Assembly: GCF_943193065.1 (NCBI RefSeq)
Contig: NZ_CALPCS010000008.1
Coordinates: 36,757 to 100,756, forward strand
Length of the DNA stretch: 64,000 nucleotides
Direction of reading: 5' to 3'
Origin: Veillonella agrestimuris
Lineage (GTDB): Bacteria > Bacillota > Negativicutes > Veillonellales > Veillonellaceae
Part shown: piece after piece, positions 36,956 through 46,387 of the stretch
How the letters are laid out: each line of letters begins with the position of its first letter
Numbering within the stretch: the first letter of the stretch is position 1
The notes under the pieces: generated by a model
Database searches by the model: none
What the model was told of the DNA's origin: nothing
The model's input: only the letters and a program-made list of their open reading frames with translations
Program-made: the position numbers and the translations under genes

Positions 36956-36996
36956 ATACAACCTCAAATCTAATTTTTTCTATCTTTTCTATACAT

Positions 36997-37029
36997 AGTA
37001 AAAGCTGTGCTTCTAGCACAGCTTTTACT
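36997..37029 (-). terminator. Hairpin between nrdD and nrdG
   Basis: A perfect 14-bp stem AGTAAAAGCTGTGC/GCACAGCTTTTACT with a five-base loop. It may end most nrdD transcripts and lower nrdG expression, since activase is needed in smaller amounts. The T run is short (TTTTACT). Confidence 0.65.
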
Positions 37030-37109
37030 CTCTATGTCATTTTACATTATCTATTCACAAGACTGGCGACTGTAAAAAATCATCGCTAGAATATACCTAA
37101 GACGTCTCA

Positions 37110-39260
37110 CTAAATATGCATAACCCGATCTTTAATTTCCTTAGTTCGGCCTTCATTCCAGAAGTTTTCCCCTAAGTAGCCACAAGTACGACGAATCACA
37201 GTTAATTTATCGCGATTTGTATTGTGGCAGCGAGGACATTCCCATTCATTGTGGTCATTGACTTTGATTTCGCCGTCAAAACCACATTCATGACAGTAAT
37301 CGGATTTAGTATTGAATTCCGCATAGGAAATATGATCGTAAATATACTGAATCATAGTCAAAATAGCCGGAATATTATTTGTCATATTAGGAATTTCTGC
37401 ATAGGAAATACAACCGCCTGTAGATTTCTTTTGGAATTCAGATTCGAAGGCAAATTTATCGAATACGTTAATTTCTTCTCGTACATTTACGTGGTAACTA
37501 TTTGTATAATAGCCTTTATCAGTAATGTCTTCAATCAAACCAAAACGAGCTCGATCTAAAGAAGAAAAACGATTGGTTAAGCTTTCAGCTGGCGTACCAT
37601 ATAAACCGAAGCCAATATCGTGTTTTTCGCGCCACTCAGTGATAGCTTGATTTAAGCGATCCATAATTTTCATAGCAAATATGCGGCCTGCATCACCAGT
37701 ATTAGACTCACCAGTAATAAGACGAGTTGCTTCGTACACACCAATATAACCTAAAGAAATCGTAGCGTATCCGCCAGTTAAGAAAGACCCGATTTTTTCG
37801 CCTTTTTTCAAACGCGCAATAGCACCATGTTGCCAATGAATAGGAGATACATCACTAATAACGTCTTTCAACAAATTGTAACGCAATAACAATGCTTTTT
37901 CTGCCAACTCTAACCGTTTATCGAGAATTTCAAAGAATTTATCTTCATCGCCACGCGCTAAAATACCGATTTGTGGCAAGTTAAGGCTTACAACGCCCAT
38001 ATTAAAACGGCCATCAAATTGATAATTACCATCACTATTTTTCCAAGGCGACAAGAAAGAACGGCACCCCATAGGACTAAATACATTGCCTTCATAATTT
38101 TCTTTCATTTTCTTTGCAGAAATATAGTCTGGATACATCCGTTTCGCCGTACATTGAGCAGCCAATTCTGTTAAGTAGTAATATTCGCTATCCGGCATAA
38201 CATTATGTTCATCAAGAACATAAATCAATTTGGGGAAAGCTGGTGTAATATATACGTCGGCTTCATTTTTTACACCTTTAATACGTTGACGTAAAATTTC
38301 TTCTGTAATCAACGCCGCTTCTTTAGCGTACTCATAATCAGGACTAAAGTACATAAACAACGTAACAAACGGAGATTGACCATTAGTAGTCATCAATGTA
38401 TTAATTTGGTATTGAATCGTTTGGATCCCGTCTTTTACTTCTTTTCGAGTTCGTTTCCAAGCGATTTCGCGAGCCTTCTCCATATTTGGTTCCATACCGT
38501 AGATTTCGATTTGTTCTTCAATAACATTGTTCAAAATCTTTTCGTATGATTTGCGAACGAAAGGCGCCAAAATACGATCGATACCGTTAATACTCTGACC
38601 GCCGTATTGACCAGACGCTACTTGCGCAATGATTTGCGTCGTTACCGTACATGCTACTTGGAAGGATTTTGGCGTATCAATTTTTTTGCCATTAATCACG
38701 GTGCCATTAGTCAACATATCTTCTAAGTTGATTAAGCAGCAGTTGAACATTGGTTGAATGATATAGTCCATATCATGGAAATGGATGGCTCCGCTATCAT
38801 GAGCCTCTAAAATATCTGTAGGGATCAATTTACGGCGCGCAATATCTTTAGATACTTCACCAGCAATCAAATCACGTTGTGTTGACACAATAGCGGCATC
38901 TTTATTAGAGTTTTCATCTAATACACTAATGTTACTGCGGTCTAATAAACCAATAACATCTTCGTCAGTCGTATTTTGACGACGTTTGAAAGCTTGAACT
39001 GCTTTATAACCTTCATAGGCGCGAGCTGTTGCAGGGTTATGGTATTCAATTAATTTATAATACACTTGGTCTTCAATGGCATAAATAGTCATATCCTTTT
39101 GAAGTTTCAACGCGTATTCTTCAATTTCATTGGCAATGCGCTGTGCCAACCCTTCTTCAAAAAGGCCAGTCGAACTATGTTCTGCTTTCTCAATAGCTAT
39201 AGCAATTTTTTGTTTATCAAAAGGTACTTTTGTACCGTCTCGTTTGATGACCTGTAACAT
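37110..39260 (-). CDS. nrdD: Anaerobic (class III) ribonucleoside-triphosphate reductase
   Basis: A 716-residue glycyl-radical enzyme that makes deoxynucleotides without oxygen. An N-terminal ATP-cone (about 1-95) gives allosteric control; the central barrel carries FNCCLINLEDM and FSPMGCRSFLSPW (active-site cysteines). Near the end are the zinc cysteines CHECG and CPRC and the glycyl-radical segment RRTCGYLGENFWNEGR. Length is normal. The promoter carries two NrdR-like boxes (see those entries). Confidence 0.96.
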   Translation of the reverse strand: MLQVIKRDGTKVPFDKQKIAIAIEKAEHSSTGLFEEGLAQRIANEIEEYALKLQKDMTIYAIEDQVYYKLIEYHNPATARAYEGYKAVQAFKRRQNTTDEDVIGLLDRSNISVLDENSNKDAAIVSTQRDLIAGEVSKDIARRKLIPTDILEAHDSGAIHFHDMDYIIQPMFNCCLINLEDMLTNGTVINGKKIDTPKSFQVACTVTTQIIAQVASGQYGGQSINGIDRILAPFVRKSYEKILNNVIEEQIEIYGMEPNMEKAREIAWKRTRKEVKDGIQTIQYQINTLMTTNGQSPFVTLFMYFSPDYEYAKEAALITEEILRQRIKGVKNEADVYITPAFPKLIYVLDEHNVMPDSEYYYLTELAAQCTAKRMYPDYISAKKMKENYEGNVFSPMGCRSFLSPWKNSDGNYQFDGRFNMGVVSLNLPQIGILARGDEDKFFEILDKRLELAEKALLLRYNLLKDVISDVSPIHWQHGAIARLKKGEKIGSFLTGGYATISLGYIGVYEATRLITGESNTGDAGRIFAMKIMDRLNQAITEWREKHDIGFGLYGTPAESLTNRFSSLDRARFGLIEDITDKGYYTNSYHVNVREEINVFDKFAFESEFQKKSTGGCISYAEIPNMTNNIPAILTMIQYIYDHISYAEFNTKSDYCHECGFDGEIKVNDHNEWECPRCHNTNRDKLTVIRRTCGYLGENFWNEGRTKEIKDRVMHI

Positions 39261-39377
39261 TGTGATGCCCCCATTATATTAACCACAATACGTCCATTAA
39301 CATAAATAAAGGTATGGACCCCCATACATGTATATAATACTAACACTAGTAATATCTAGTCGTTATACCGCTTACTT

Positions 39378-39406
39378 AGTATACTATATCTTGTATTTTA
39401 TTTCAA
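39378..39406 (-). promoter_or_regulatory. nrdD promoter
   Basis: On the minus strand TTGAAA (39401-39406) and TATACT (39378-39383) are spaced by 17 bases, a good vegetative promoter. The predicted untranslated leader is about 110 bases. Confidence 0.75.
39381..39396. promoter_or_regulatory. NrdR-like box 1
   Basis: ATACTATATCTTGTAT matches about 13 of 16 bases of the NrdR consensus acaCwAtATaTwGtgT and overlaps the -10 element and spacer of the nrdD promoter. It starts 32 bp from box 2, the three-turn spacing typical of NrdR box pairs. Confidence 0.7.
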
Positions 39407-39412
39407 CATAAA

Positions 39413-39428
39413 ATACTAGATAATGTGA
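39413..39428. promoter_or_regulatory. NrdR-like box 2
   Basis: ATACTAGATAATGTGA matches about 12 of 16 consensus bases and lies just upstream of the -35 element. Together with box 1 it suggests repression of nrdD by the ATP/dATP-sensing NrdR, whose gene is not in the window. Confidence 0.65.
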
Positions 39429-39442
39429 ATTTTTATATTTTA

Positions 39443-39490
39443 TAAAAAAGCCGATAGAGACTAGATTTCACTAGTATCTCTATCGGCTTT
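39443..39490 (-). terminator. Terminator after the ABC-F gene
   Basis: The arms AAAGCCGATAGAGA...CTAG and CTAG...TCTCTATCGGCTTT pair with a two-base bulge, followed by TTTTTT on the minus strand. It lies about 110 bp after the ABC-F stop and separates it from the nrdD promoter region. Confidence 0.85.
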
Positions 39491-39598
39491 AATCTATATT
39501 ATGTAGTTATATCACTATGAACTATAATCCATTTAGATGATTTTCATCGTTACCTATCATGGCTAGACAGATTCTATTACATCAAGCTGGAAAACGAA

Positions 39599-41527
39599 CT
39601 ATGCTTCGCTTACAGCTTCAGATAAGTCTTCCCACTGTTCATATAATGCTTGCAACGACGCATTAGTTGCTTCCATTTGAGTCGACAAAGCTGTCATTTC
39701 TTCTACATCACTTTGCACTGCTGGATTGGCCAATTGCATTTCATACATTTTCATAGTCGCTTCTAAGCGGGCAATTTCTATTTCCACCTCACTCAGTTGT
39801 TTTTCTACCATATATAGATTAGTTTTCTTTTTCCCGTCCTCTTTCATATCTGCACTGTCCGAATGGTTATGACTCGATACAGTCATTTCTTTTACAGCCA
39901 TTTCTGTGCCATTATTAGCAAGGGCCGCTAAATCTTCTTTTTCTTTTAGCTTTTCTTTATAATACGAATAATTTCCTAAATATTCTGTCAGCCCTTTATG
40001 TTCTAATACCAATGTCCGTGTCGATACTTGATCTAAGAAATAACGGTCATGAGAAATGATAAAACTCGTACCATTAAAAGTTCGTAATGCTTGTTCTACA
40101 ATTTCTCGCGTCGGTATATCTAAATGGTTCGTAGGTTCGTCGAGGATAAGGAAGTTATTACCTTGTAAAAATAATTTTAACAACGCTAGCCGCGCTCGCT
40201 CGCCACCCGATAAATCACCTACTAACTTAAATACATCATCACCTCTGAAGAGGAATGCACCCAATACGTTCCGAGCTTTTTCATCGGAAAAGTTAAAATC
40301 GTTTTTAATTTCATCGATCACTTGCCAATGGTTATGTAGCTCTTCATGTTCTTGCGAGAAATACCCCACTTGCACGCGATTCCCGATATCGATATAACCA
40401 TCAATAGGGAACAATTCCCCTACAATAGCTTTCACAAGCGTCGATTTACCGGCTCCATTAGGCCCAATAAGAGCTACCGATTCACCGCGGCGTACCACGG
40501 TCGATACAGTATCGATTATTGGGTTGTCCTTCGCATAGCCAATACTGACATGGTCTAGAACGAGCACTTTATCGGCACTCATAGCCGCATCAGGGAAGGT
40601 AAAACGCAATGTGTCTCTCGATTCTGGTGCTTCTAATCGTTCTAATCGATTTAATTGGGACTGTCTACCTCGCGCCATTTTCGACTTGATACCAGCTCTG
40701 TATTTATCAATATATTCTTCGGTTTTCCGAATATGTTCTTGTTGCTTTTCATAAGCTGCTAAGTCAGCCTTGTAACGCTCATCTCGTTGTACTACATAAC
40801 GGCTGTAATTACCGCGATATGTAGTAGCCTTATGATGGTCTAACTCTACCACGCCAGTGACGATACGATCTAAAAAGTACCGATCATGGCTTACGATGAG
40901 AATGCCTCCTCGATAGGCTGATAAATACCCTTCTAACCATTCAAGCATATCCATATCTAAATGGTTCGTTGGTTCGTCGAGGAATAGAAAGTCTGGACTG
41001 CGCACTAACGCTTTTGCTAAATTAATACGCGTTTTCTGTCCACCAGAAAATTCACTAGCCTTTTTATGCAAGTCTTCATCAGTAAAGCCCAACCCATAGA
41101 CGATACGCTTCGTCTTTTGTTCATAATCATACCCACCAAGCCACTCTAATCGATTTTGTAAATAATCAAGTCGCTGTAAATCGATATCAGTCGCTTCATG
41201 AGTCTCCAAATAGCTTGTTAATTCTTGTAACTTATCTTCTAAGGCATGTACATCGGCCCAAGCTTTTTCAATTTCAACAGCTAAACTATCATCTCCTAAG
41301 TTTACATCTTGTTGCAAATAACCAATACTCGCAACAGGAGACATAATCACTTGACCTTCATCTAATTCTTCGTAGCCAAGAATGCATTTGAGTAGTGTCG
41401 ATTTTCCAGCTCCATTAGGACCAACTAAGGCAATGCGATCACCTTCTTTAATTTCAAAGGACACATTGGAAAACACTTGGCGCACCCCAAATGATTTTCC
41501 AAGGCCTATCATTCGAATGCGTTCCAT
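39599..41527 (-). CDS. ABC-F family ATPase
   Basis: A 642-residue soluble protein with two ABC domains (Walker A GPNGAGKSTLL near 36 and GPNGAGKSTLV near 355), signatures FSGGQKTR and LSGGERAR, and FLDEPTNHLD twice. The linker between them (about 240-320) is charged and helical, and a C-terminal coiled coil (about 560-640) is present. ABC-F proteins act on the ribosome as translation factors or antibiotic-protection factors. No membrane segments. Resistance-type and housekeeping-type members cannot be separated here. It follows the secretin gene by 32 bp. Confidence 0.92.
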   Translation of the reverse strand: MERIRMIGLGKSFGVRQVFSNVSFEIKEGDRIALVGPNGAGKSTLLKCILGYEELDEGQVIMSPVASIGYLQQDVNLGDDSLAVEIEKAWADVHALEDKLQELTSYLETHEATDIDLQRLDYLQNRLEWLGGYDYEQKTKRIVYGLGFTDEDLHKKASEFSGGQKTRINLAKALVRSPDFLFLDEPTNHLDMDMLEWLEGYLSAYRGGILIVSHDRYFLDRIVTGVVELDHHKATTYRGNYSRYVVQRDERYKADLAAYEKQQEHIRKTEEYIDKYRAGIKSKMARGRQSQLNRLERLEAPESRDTLRFTFPDAAMSADKVLVLDHVSIGYAKDNPIIDTVSTVVRRGESVALIGPNGAGKSTLVKAIVGELFPIDGYIDIGNRVQVGYFSQEHEELHNHWQVIDEIKNDFNFSDEKARNVLGAFLFRGDDVFKLVGDLSGGERARLALLKLFLQGNNFLILDEPTNHLDIPTREIVEQALRTFNGTSFIISHDRYFLDQVSTRTLVLEHKGLTEYLGNYSYYKEKLKEKEDLAALANNGTEMAVKEMTVSSHNHSDSADMKEDGKKKTNLYMVEKQLSEVEIEIARLEATMKMYEMQLANPAVQSDVEEMTALSTQMEATNASLQALYEQWEDLSEAVSEA

Positions 41528-41559
41528 TCGTTACCTCCTGTGTATCATTGTAAATTCTA

Positions 41560-42747
41560 TTATACCACAGTGGTTTTCACTAAAATGACCATTTCTACAG
41601 TATCCTTTGTTTTACGGCTATGTCTAAATAATTTGCCCAATAACGGTATATCTCCTAATAGAGGAATCTTTTCTACTTGCTTTTGATTGCGATTATCCAT
41701 GAGCCCCCCAATGACCAGTGTCTCTCCTGGTTCCATGCGAACCCTCGTACTAGCTTGGCGGGTCGTAATTTTATAAGCCTTTAATTCAGATACCAATATG
41801 GGGGAACTGACTTCTGCTCGTATAGTCGCATCGATAGTCCCCTCTTTAGTAATGACCGGCGTATAGTCTAATCGTATACCTACATCTTCGTAACGGACAG
41901 AGCTTTTTCGTTCCCCATCATTGAGCACTTCTTCCACAATAGGGATTCGTTCACCAATTAAAATATGCGCCTTTTCCCCATTCAAAGCCATAATAGAAGG
42001 TGTCGCAATGACAGCGGCCCGCCCAGACCGTTCCATAGCAGACAATTCGGGTTTCACAAAAAATCGATAGGCCTCTCCTTCAGGCGTCTTTCCAAAAGTA
42101 ATAGCGCCATAGGAATGAGTCGAATCAGGACCATGACCAGTGAGGCTCAACCAAGACCATTTTAATCCACTTTCTTTTATATACGATTGTTCGATGGCCA
42201 TCACCGTTGCTTCTAATCGCACTTGTGGGGCTTTCCGATCTAAAGCCTCTAAAATTCGTTGCGCCCCTACGAGTTCATGATTGGTGGAGTTCAAAATAAT
42301 TTGATTCGTATCCTTGTGAATCGAGATTTTATCATTCGGTATAGATGTTTTCAACGCATCCACCACGGTCTGTGCAGAAATCATAGCAGGCTCTATAATC
42401 GATACATGGCGACCGTCCGTTTCTTTACCATCATTAGAAATAATCAATATATTATTGCGTTCCACTATATCGAAATGATACATTCGACTCAACTCTTGGA
42501 GCACCACTTCCGGCGTCGTTCCCTGTATTGTTCCCGTCACAGATCCTCGAAGGGTCTCAAGCCCCATAATATTTAAATTATAACTTTTCCCTATAGTGCG
42601 CACCAAATCTTGTAAAGCCACATTCTTAACGGTCATTTCAATGGGCGCTTTAGTCAATTCTTTAGGTTCTTCCCCAACTGCAACCAAGGGCATCCACAAA
42701 GAGATACATAGCATTATATAGATAGCAATTCGCCTACGTCTAAACAT
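41560..42747 (-). CDS. Secretin, PilQ/GspD-like, compact form
   Basis: A 395-residue exported protein with a signal peptide (MFRRRRIAIYIMLCISLWMP, cleavage after about 25). An STN-like domain (about 33-105, PIEMTVKNVALQDLVRTIG) is followed by one N1-type domain (about 108-165, VSIIEPAMISAQTVVDALK) and the secretin core (about 170-393) with VRMEPGETLVIGGLM and IPLLGDIPLLGKLF. Family members are usually 550-750 residues; AMIN and extra N domains are missing. It would form an outer-membrane gate for pili, DNA uptake or secretion. Its start overlaps the upstream GspC/PilP-like gene by 34 bp. Confidence 0.9.
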   Translation of the reverse strand: MFRRRRIAIYIMLCISLWMPLVAVGEEPKELTKAPIEMTVKNVALQDLVRTIGKSYNLNIMGLETLRGSVTGTIQGTTPEVVLQELSRMYHFDIVERNNILIISNDGKETDGRHVSIIEPAMISAQTVVDALKTSIPNDKISIHKDTNQIILNSTNHELVGAQRILEALDRKAPQVRLEATVMAIEQSYIKESGLKWSWLSLTGHGPDSTHSYGAITFGKTPEGEAYRFFVKPELSAMERSGRAAVIATPSIMALNGEKAHILIGERIPIVEEVLNDGERKSSVRYEDVGIRLDYTPVITKEGTIDATIRAEVSSPILVSELKAYKITTRQASTRVRMEPGETLVIGGLMDNRNQKQVEKIPLLGDIPLLGKLFRHSRKTKDTVEMVILVKTTVV

Positions 42748-43421
42748 AATTCTTGCCCTCCTCTATTCACAGTAACACATCTTTTATTAATAGCTATAAT
42801 ACTGAAAGTCTTCCACATTTCGCCTACAGTCATTGCCCTCGATTCAGAACCAATAGAAATCACGGCGTATGGTACGTCACCTACAACAATGCCATCCACT
42901 GAAGCCTTTACCTCTATAGAAGGACTCTTTCTCTCTTCTACTGGGACCTTTTCTATTTGATTATTTTCTTTATTAATACTAGATTCATCATTTTTGACCT
43001 TATTGCTAAAGTTTTTATTTGAACCTTTTTGCTTATTAGATGATTCCTCCTTTCCGTCTTTACTACTGGCGTGAATCTTTTCTTCATCTGTTAACTCGTC
43101 ATTAGCAGTGTTCTCCGACTTCGACGCCCCTATATCAACAATCAATACTTCTCGCCAAGGCATACTCCTCATAGAATAACTAACATCATATATGATTTTC
43201 CCTTCTTTCTGATCTGTCTCCTTAGCATCTTCACTGTCAACAAAGTTATGTCTGGCATCACTAGGCAAATGCCGCTGTTCTTCGTTGTCTTTACTGAATG
43301 CCCCCCATACCAAAGCACTAATCATAATGATAGTTAATATAGAAAGGCCTTTCTTATAGCGCTTACCATATACTATAAGTGTTTCATACCATTCTATAAT
43401 TTGTCTTTTATAATCCTCCAT
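42714..43421 (-). CDS. Single-pass membrane protein, possible GspC/PilP-like secretin partner
   Basis: A 235-residue bitopic protein: a cytoplasmic tail, one membrane helix (about 25-42), a long polar low-complexity linker rich in K, E, N and S (about 90-170), and a small C-terminal domain (about 175-235). The latter, with GIVVGDVPYAVISIGSES followed by MTVGEMWKTFSIIAINKRC, resembles the HR domain of GspC or the PilP core, which bind the secretin periplasmic part. The homology call is by pattern only. The start is 43421 (AGGAGAGG upstream) rather than six codons earlier. It overlaps the secretin gene, so both are likely coupled. Confidence 0.6.
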   Translation of the reverse strand: MEDYKRQIIEWYETLIVYGKRYKKGLSILTIIMISALVWGAFSKDNEEQRHLPSDARHNFVDSEDAKETDQKEGKIIYDVSYSMRSMPWREVLIVDIGASKSENTANDELTDEEKIHASSKDGKEESSNKQKGSNKNFSNKVKNDESSINKENNQIEKVPVEERKSPSIEVKASVDGIVVGDVPYAVISIGSESRAMTVGEMWKTFSIIAINKRCVTVNRGGQELCLDVGELLSI

Positions 43422-43485
43422 ATATCGTCCTCTCCTCATCTAGACTGATGCACATCTATCTTTAGTATGCAATAGGTGAGAACAT

Positions 43486-43526
43486 AAAAAAAAGACACTA
43501 ATAGTCACCCAGTGACTATTAGTGTC
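43486..43526 (-). terminator. Terminator after galE
   Basis: A perfect 15-bp stem GACACTAATAGTCAC/GTGACTATTAGTGTC with a three-base loop and eight As (Ts on the minus strand) beyond it. It separates galE from the secretin operon. Confidence 0.92.
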
Positions 43527-43536
43527 ATATTCATTA

Positions 43537-44538
43537 TTAATGTATATCTTTTTTATTGCCAAACCCGTTTGGATGTTCTTCATGCCATTTCCAAGCATCG
43601 CCAATAATTTGGCTCAACTCGCTGTGTGTTGGATTCCATCCTAATACATCTTTAATGGCTTCCGAAGAAGCAATCAATGTACTGGGATCTCCGGCCCGAC
43701 GTTCACCATATACAACAGGAATATCGATGCCTGTAACAGTTTTAGCAGTTTCTATAATTTCTTTTACAGAAAAACCATTACCGCTACCTAAGTTAAACAC
43801 TCGTGATTCGCCGCCCTTGATCAAGTAATTCATAGCTAATACATGGGCTTCTGCCAAATCAGATACATGAATATAATCTCGAATACATGTACCATCTGGT
43901 GTATTGTAATCAGTACCGAACACGGTAATATGAGGACGCTTACCCATCGCGGCTTCTAAGACTAATGGAATTAAATGTGTTTCCGGTGTATGATCTTCAC
44001 CGATAAGACCACTTTCATCAGCACCAGCCGCATTAAAGTAACGAAGCGCTACATAAGTAGAACCATAAATAGAACTATAATCTGACAACATCTCTTCAAT
44101 TATCAATTTTGTACGACCATATACATTAGTTGGCGTAAGAGGGGATGTTTCTTTGATAGGCACTTCTTTTGGCTCTCCATAAACAGCAGCTGTACTGGAG
44201 AATACGAAATGATTGACCCCTGCTTTGCGGGCGGATTCAATCAATTTATAGGAGCCAACTACATTATTTTCATAATAGATGCTCGGATTCATCATAGACT
44301 CGCCCACTTGTGAATGAGCAGCAAAGTGCATAACCCCTTTAATATTATATCGTTGTAATATGTTTACAACTTCAGGACTAGCAATATCCATTTCGATAGT
44401 TGTAATACCATCAGGAATAGACTCTCTATGACCGCGAGAAAAATTATCTAAAATAATAGGCGTAAAGCCAGCTTTCAATAAAGCACGAACTGTATGGCTA
44501 CCAATATATCCGGCACCACCAGACACTAAAATATTCAT
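43537..44538 (-). CDS. galE: UDP-glucose 4-epimerase
   Basis: A 333-residue extended SDR enzyme converting UDP-glucose and UDP-galactose. NAD motif GGAGYIGSHTVRAL (7-20), catalytic Ser/Thr in FSSTAAVYG, YGRTK (about 145-149), and RYFNAAGADESG, IRDYIHVSDLA and the C-terminal GWNPTHSE typical of GalE. It is followed by its own terminator and preceded by pgi (40 bp). Confidence 0.94.
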   Translation of the reverse strand: MNILVSGGAGYIGSHTVRALLKAGFTPIILDNFSRGHRESIPDGITTIEMDIASPEVVNILQRYNIKGVMHFAAHSQVGESMMNPSIYYENNVVGSYKLIESARKAGVNHFVFSSTAAVYGEPKEVPIKETSPLTPTNVYGRTKLIIEEMLSDYSSIYGSTYVALRYFNAAGADESGLIGEDHTPETHLIPLVLEAAMGKRPHITVFGTDYNTPDGTCIRDYIHVSDLAEAHVLAMNYLIKGGESRVFNLGSGNGFSVKEIIETAKTVTGIDIPVVYGERRAGDPSTLIASSEAIKDVLGWNPTHSELSQIIGDAWKWHEEHPNGFGNKKDIH

Positions 44539-44578
44539 CTTTAACCTCTTTTAACTCTACCTATGAAGGAAACTACAG

Positions 44579-46009
44579 CTAATCTTGTTTTGCAGCAGCC
44601 AATTTTGGACCAATAAGACGTTTATACACTTCTACACCTGGTTGGTCAAAAGCATCCACGCCAGCCAAGATAGATTCAAAGTAGATAGCCCAACAATGCA
44701 TAAACATGATTTCTCCTAAATGGAAAGCATTGAGCTTTGGCACTGTTATAGTCATATTAAAGCGATTATCGCTAGATAATGCTTCTCTGTTTGCATCAAG
44801 AGCTACATTTAAAATATCGCAAATGTGAATATCTCCAATGGCTGCCAACGGTTTGTACTCACTGTAAGAGTTCGGCACAACTAAAGAAGAATTCCACTCT
44901 TTCACTTTAATAAATTGTACGACTTTATTAAGGCGTCCTTCTTGATGCTCTTGCACTTGTGCATGCATATCCATCGTTCCTACTGCGGCTACTGGCGTTC
45001 TACCATAAGGCAAGCAAGTATTACTCATTTTGCCTAAAGATTCTGACAATAACTGAACATACCAGTCCGATAAGGATCGCAAGGAATCACCATAAGGCAT
45101 AAAAACTTCAATAATACGGCCATATCGTTCAGAGGCTATATATTTTAATAATGCATTTAACAACCCCGGATTTTGATACACATCTTCTTCTTGGCACGCT
45201 TTATCCATAGACGCAGCCCCCGCTAAGAAGCCTTCAATATCAAAGCCAACGAGCGCAGCTGTAACAAATCCTACTTCTGTAAATACAGAGAAACGACCAC
45301 CTACTCCATAAGGCACGGAGAAGGTCATCCAGCTCTTTTCTTTCGCAATATTTCGCAAAATTGTAGGACGTCCTTCATCTGTCGTATCTGTTACAACAGC
45401 AACTTCATAATTAATAGATAAGTCTTGTAATGCTTTTTCTAAAATCATAAAGTTTGCCATAGGTTCAATGGTAGAACCAGATTTTGAAGTCACGACTAAT
45501 AGCACTTTGTAGTCATCGCCTTTTTCTTTTGCTTGCGATGATAACGTTCGAATTAAGCCATCTAAATAAGGTCCATCTACATTAAAACCAGCAAAATAAA
45601 AACGTGGATACCCATTACGTTCTTCATCAGTGTAATCATTCCAAAAAGGACCACATTGCACATCAAAAATAACTTTACTGCCCAAATAAGAGCCACCAAT
45701 GCCAATGGATACGACTGTATCGATATGTTCTCGTCCATATTGGCGCAACGTATTAAGACGGTCCATCATTTCCGGCGTATTAATATTGTTGTCCCCGATA
45801 TAGGGTAATTGAAAAAATAAAATTGGTTCTGGTAAACCATCTTTTGATACATGGCCTTCTTCAAAGCCTGTAGATCGCAATATATGTGTATGTTGCCATA
45901 CATTTTGTATAGCTCTGTCAAAATTTTGTATATCTTTAGCTTGAATACAGCTTTCATTATACATATTCGAATAATCAAGTTCGAATCCCGAATCTAACCG
46001 TAACATCAA
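44579..46009 (-). CDS. pgi: Glucose-6-phosphate isomerase
   Basis: A 476-residue enzyme interconverting glucose-6-phosphate and fructose-6-phosphate. Visible are VSIGIGGSYLGSK (about 101), VTSKSGSTIEPM (about 176; the family has SKTFTT or SKSGTT here), GGRFSVFTEVG (about 240) and the SIS-fold C-terminal part. It is likely co-transcribed with galE. In a lactate-using anaerobe it would feed gluconeogenic hexose phosphate into envelope sugar synthesis (inference). Confidence 0.94.
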   Translation of the reverse strand: MMLRLDSGFELDYSNMYNESCIQAKDIQNFDRAIQNVWQHTHILRSTGFEEGHVSKDGLPEPILFFQLPYIGDNNINTPEMMDRLNTLRQYGREHIDTVVSIGIGGSYLGSKVIFDVQCGPFWNDYTDEERNGYPRFYFAGFNVDGPYLDGLIRTLSSQAKEKGDDYKVLLVVTSKSGSTIEPMANFMILEKALQDLSINYEVAVVTDTTDEGRPTILRNIAKEKSWMTFSVPYGVGGRFSVFTEVGFVTAALVGFDIEGFLAGAASMDKACQEEDVYQNPGLLNALLKYIASERYGRIIEVFMPYGDSLRSLSDWYVQLLSESLGKMSNTCLPYGRTPVAAVGTMDMHAQVQEHQEGRLNKVVQFIKVKEWNSSLVVPNSYSEYKPLAAIGDIHICDILNVALDANREALSSDNRFNMTITVPKLNAFHLGEIMFMHCWAIYFESILAGVDAFDQPGVEVYKRLIGPKLAAAKQD

Positions 46010-46087
46010 TGATCTCCTTTATTGACGTTATATGCATAATCATAATAATAAAATTATATCATATTTAACTCTATAGATACATGATTA

Positions 46088-46366
46088 CTAAATATAGAGC
46101 CATCCATATCCATAACCAAGGGCAAACACAGTCCATACTAATGCTATAGGAACAAGAATTCTAAACTTCCATTTTCTTGTTTTATGATGCCAAATTGCCA
46201 TCCCTACTAGTGCACCAAAGCCACCAAAAGCAAACGCTAAGGCTATCAAAGAAAACTCCGAAATCCGACTATAGCCTTTCATGGCGCACAGTTTATCATA
46301 GCCATATACAAAACATACAACTACATTCCACAACCCCATAATACCCAAATAGTATACTTCACTCAT
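46088..46366 (-). CDS. DUF1294 family small membrane protein
   Basis: A 92-residue protein with about three hydrophobic helices. GYDKLCAMKGYSRISE and FGGFGALVGMAIWHHKTRKWKF are the hallmarks of DUF1294. The function of the family is unknown. It lies between an epimerase gene (21 bp upstream) and pgi. Confidence 0.85.
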   Translation of the reverse strand: MSEVYYLGIMGLWNVVVCFVYGYDKLCAMKGYSRISEFSLIALAFAFGGFGALVGMAIWHHKTRKWKFRILVPIALVWTVFALGYGYGWLYI

Positions 46367-46387
46367 AATTCCTTATATTCCCCGTTA

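Noticed and set aside
39341..39360. ACTAGTAATATCTAGT as a third NrdR box near nrdD.
   Set aside because: It fits the consensus less well, lies downstream of the predicted promoter, and its spacing does not follow the 31-32 bp rule.
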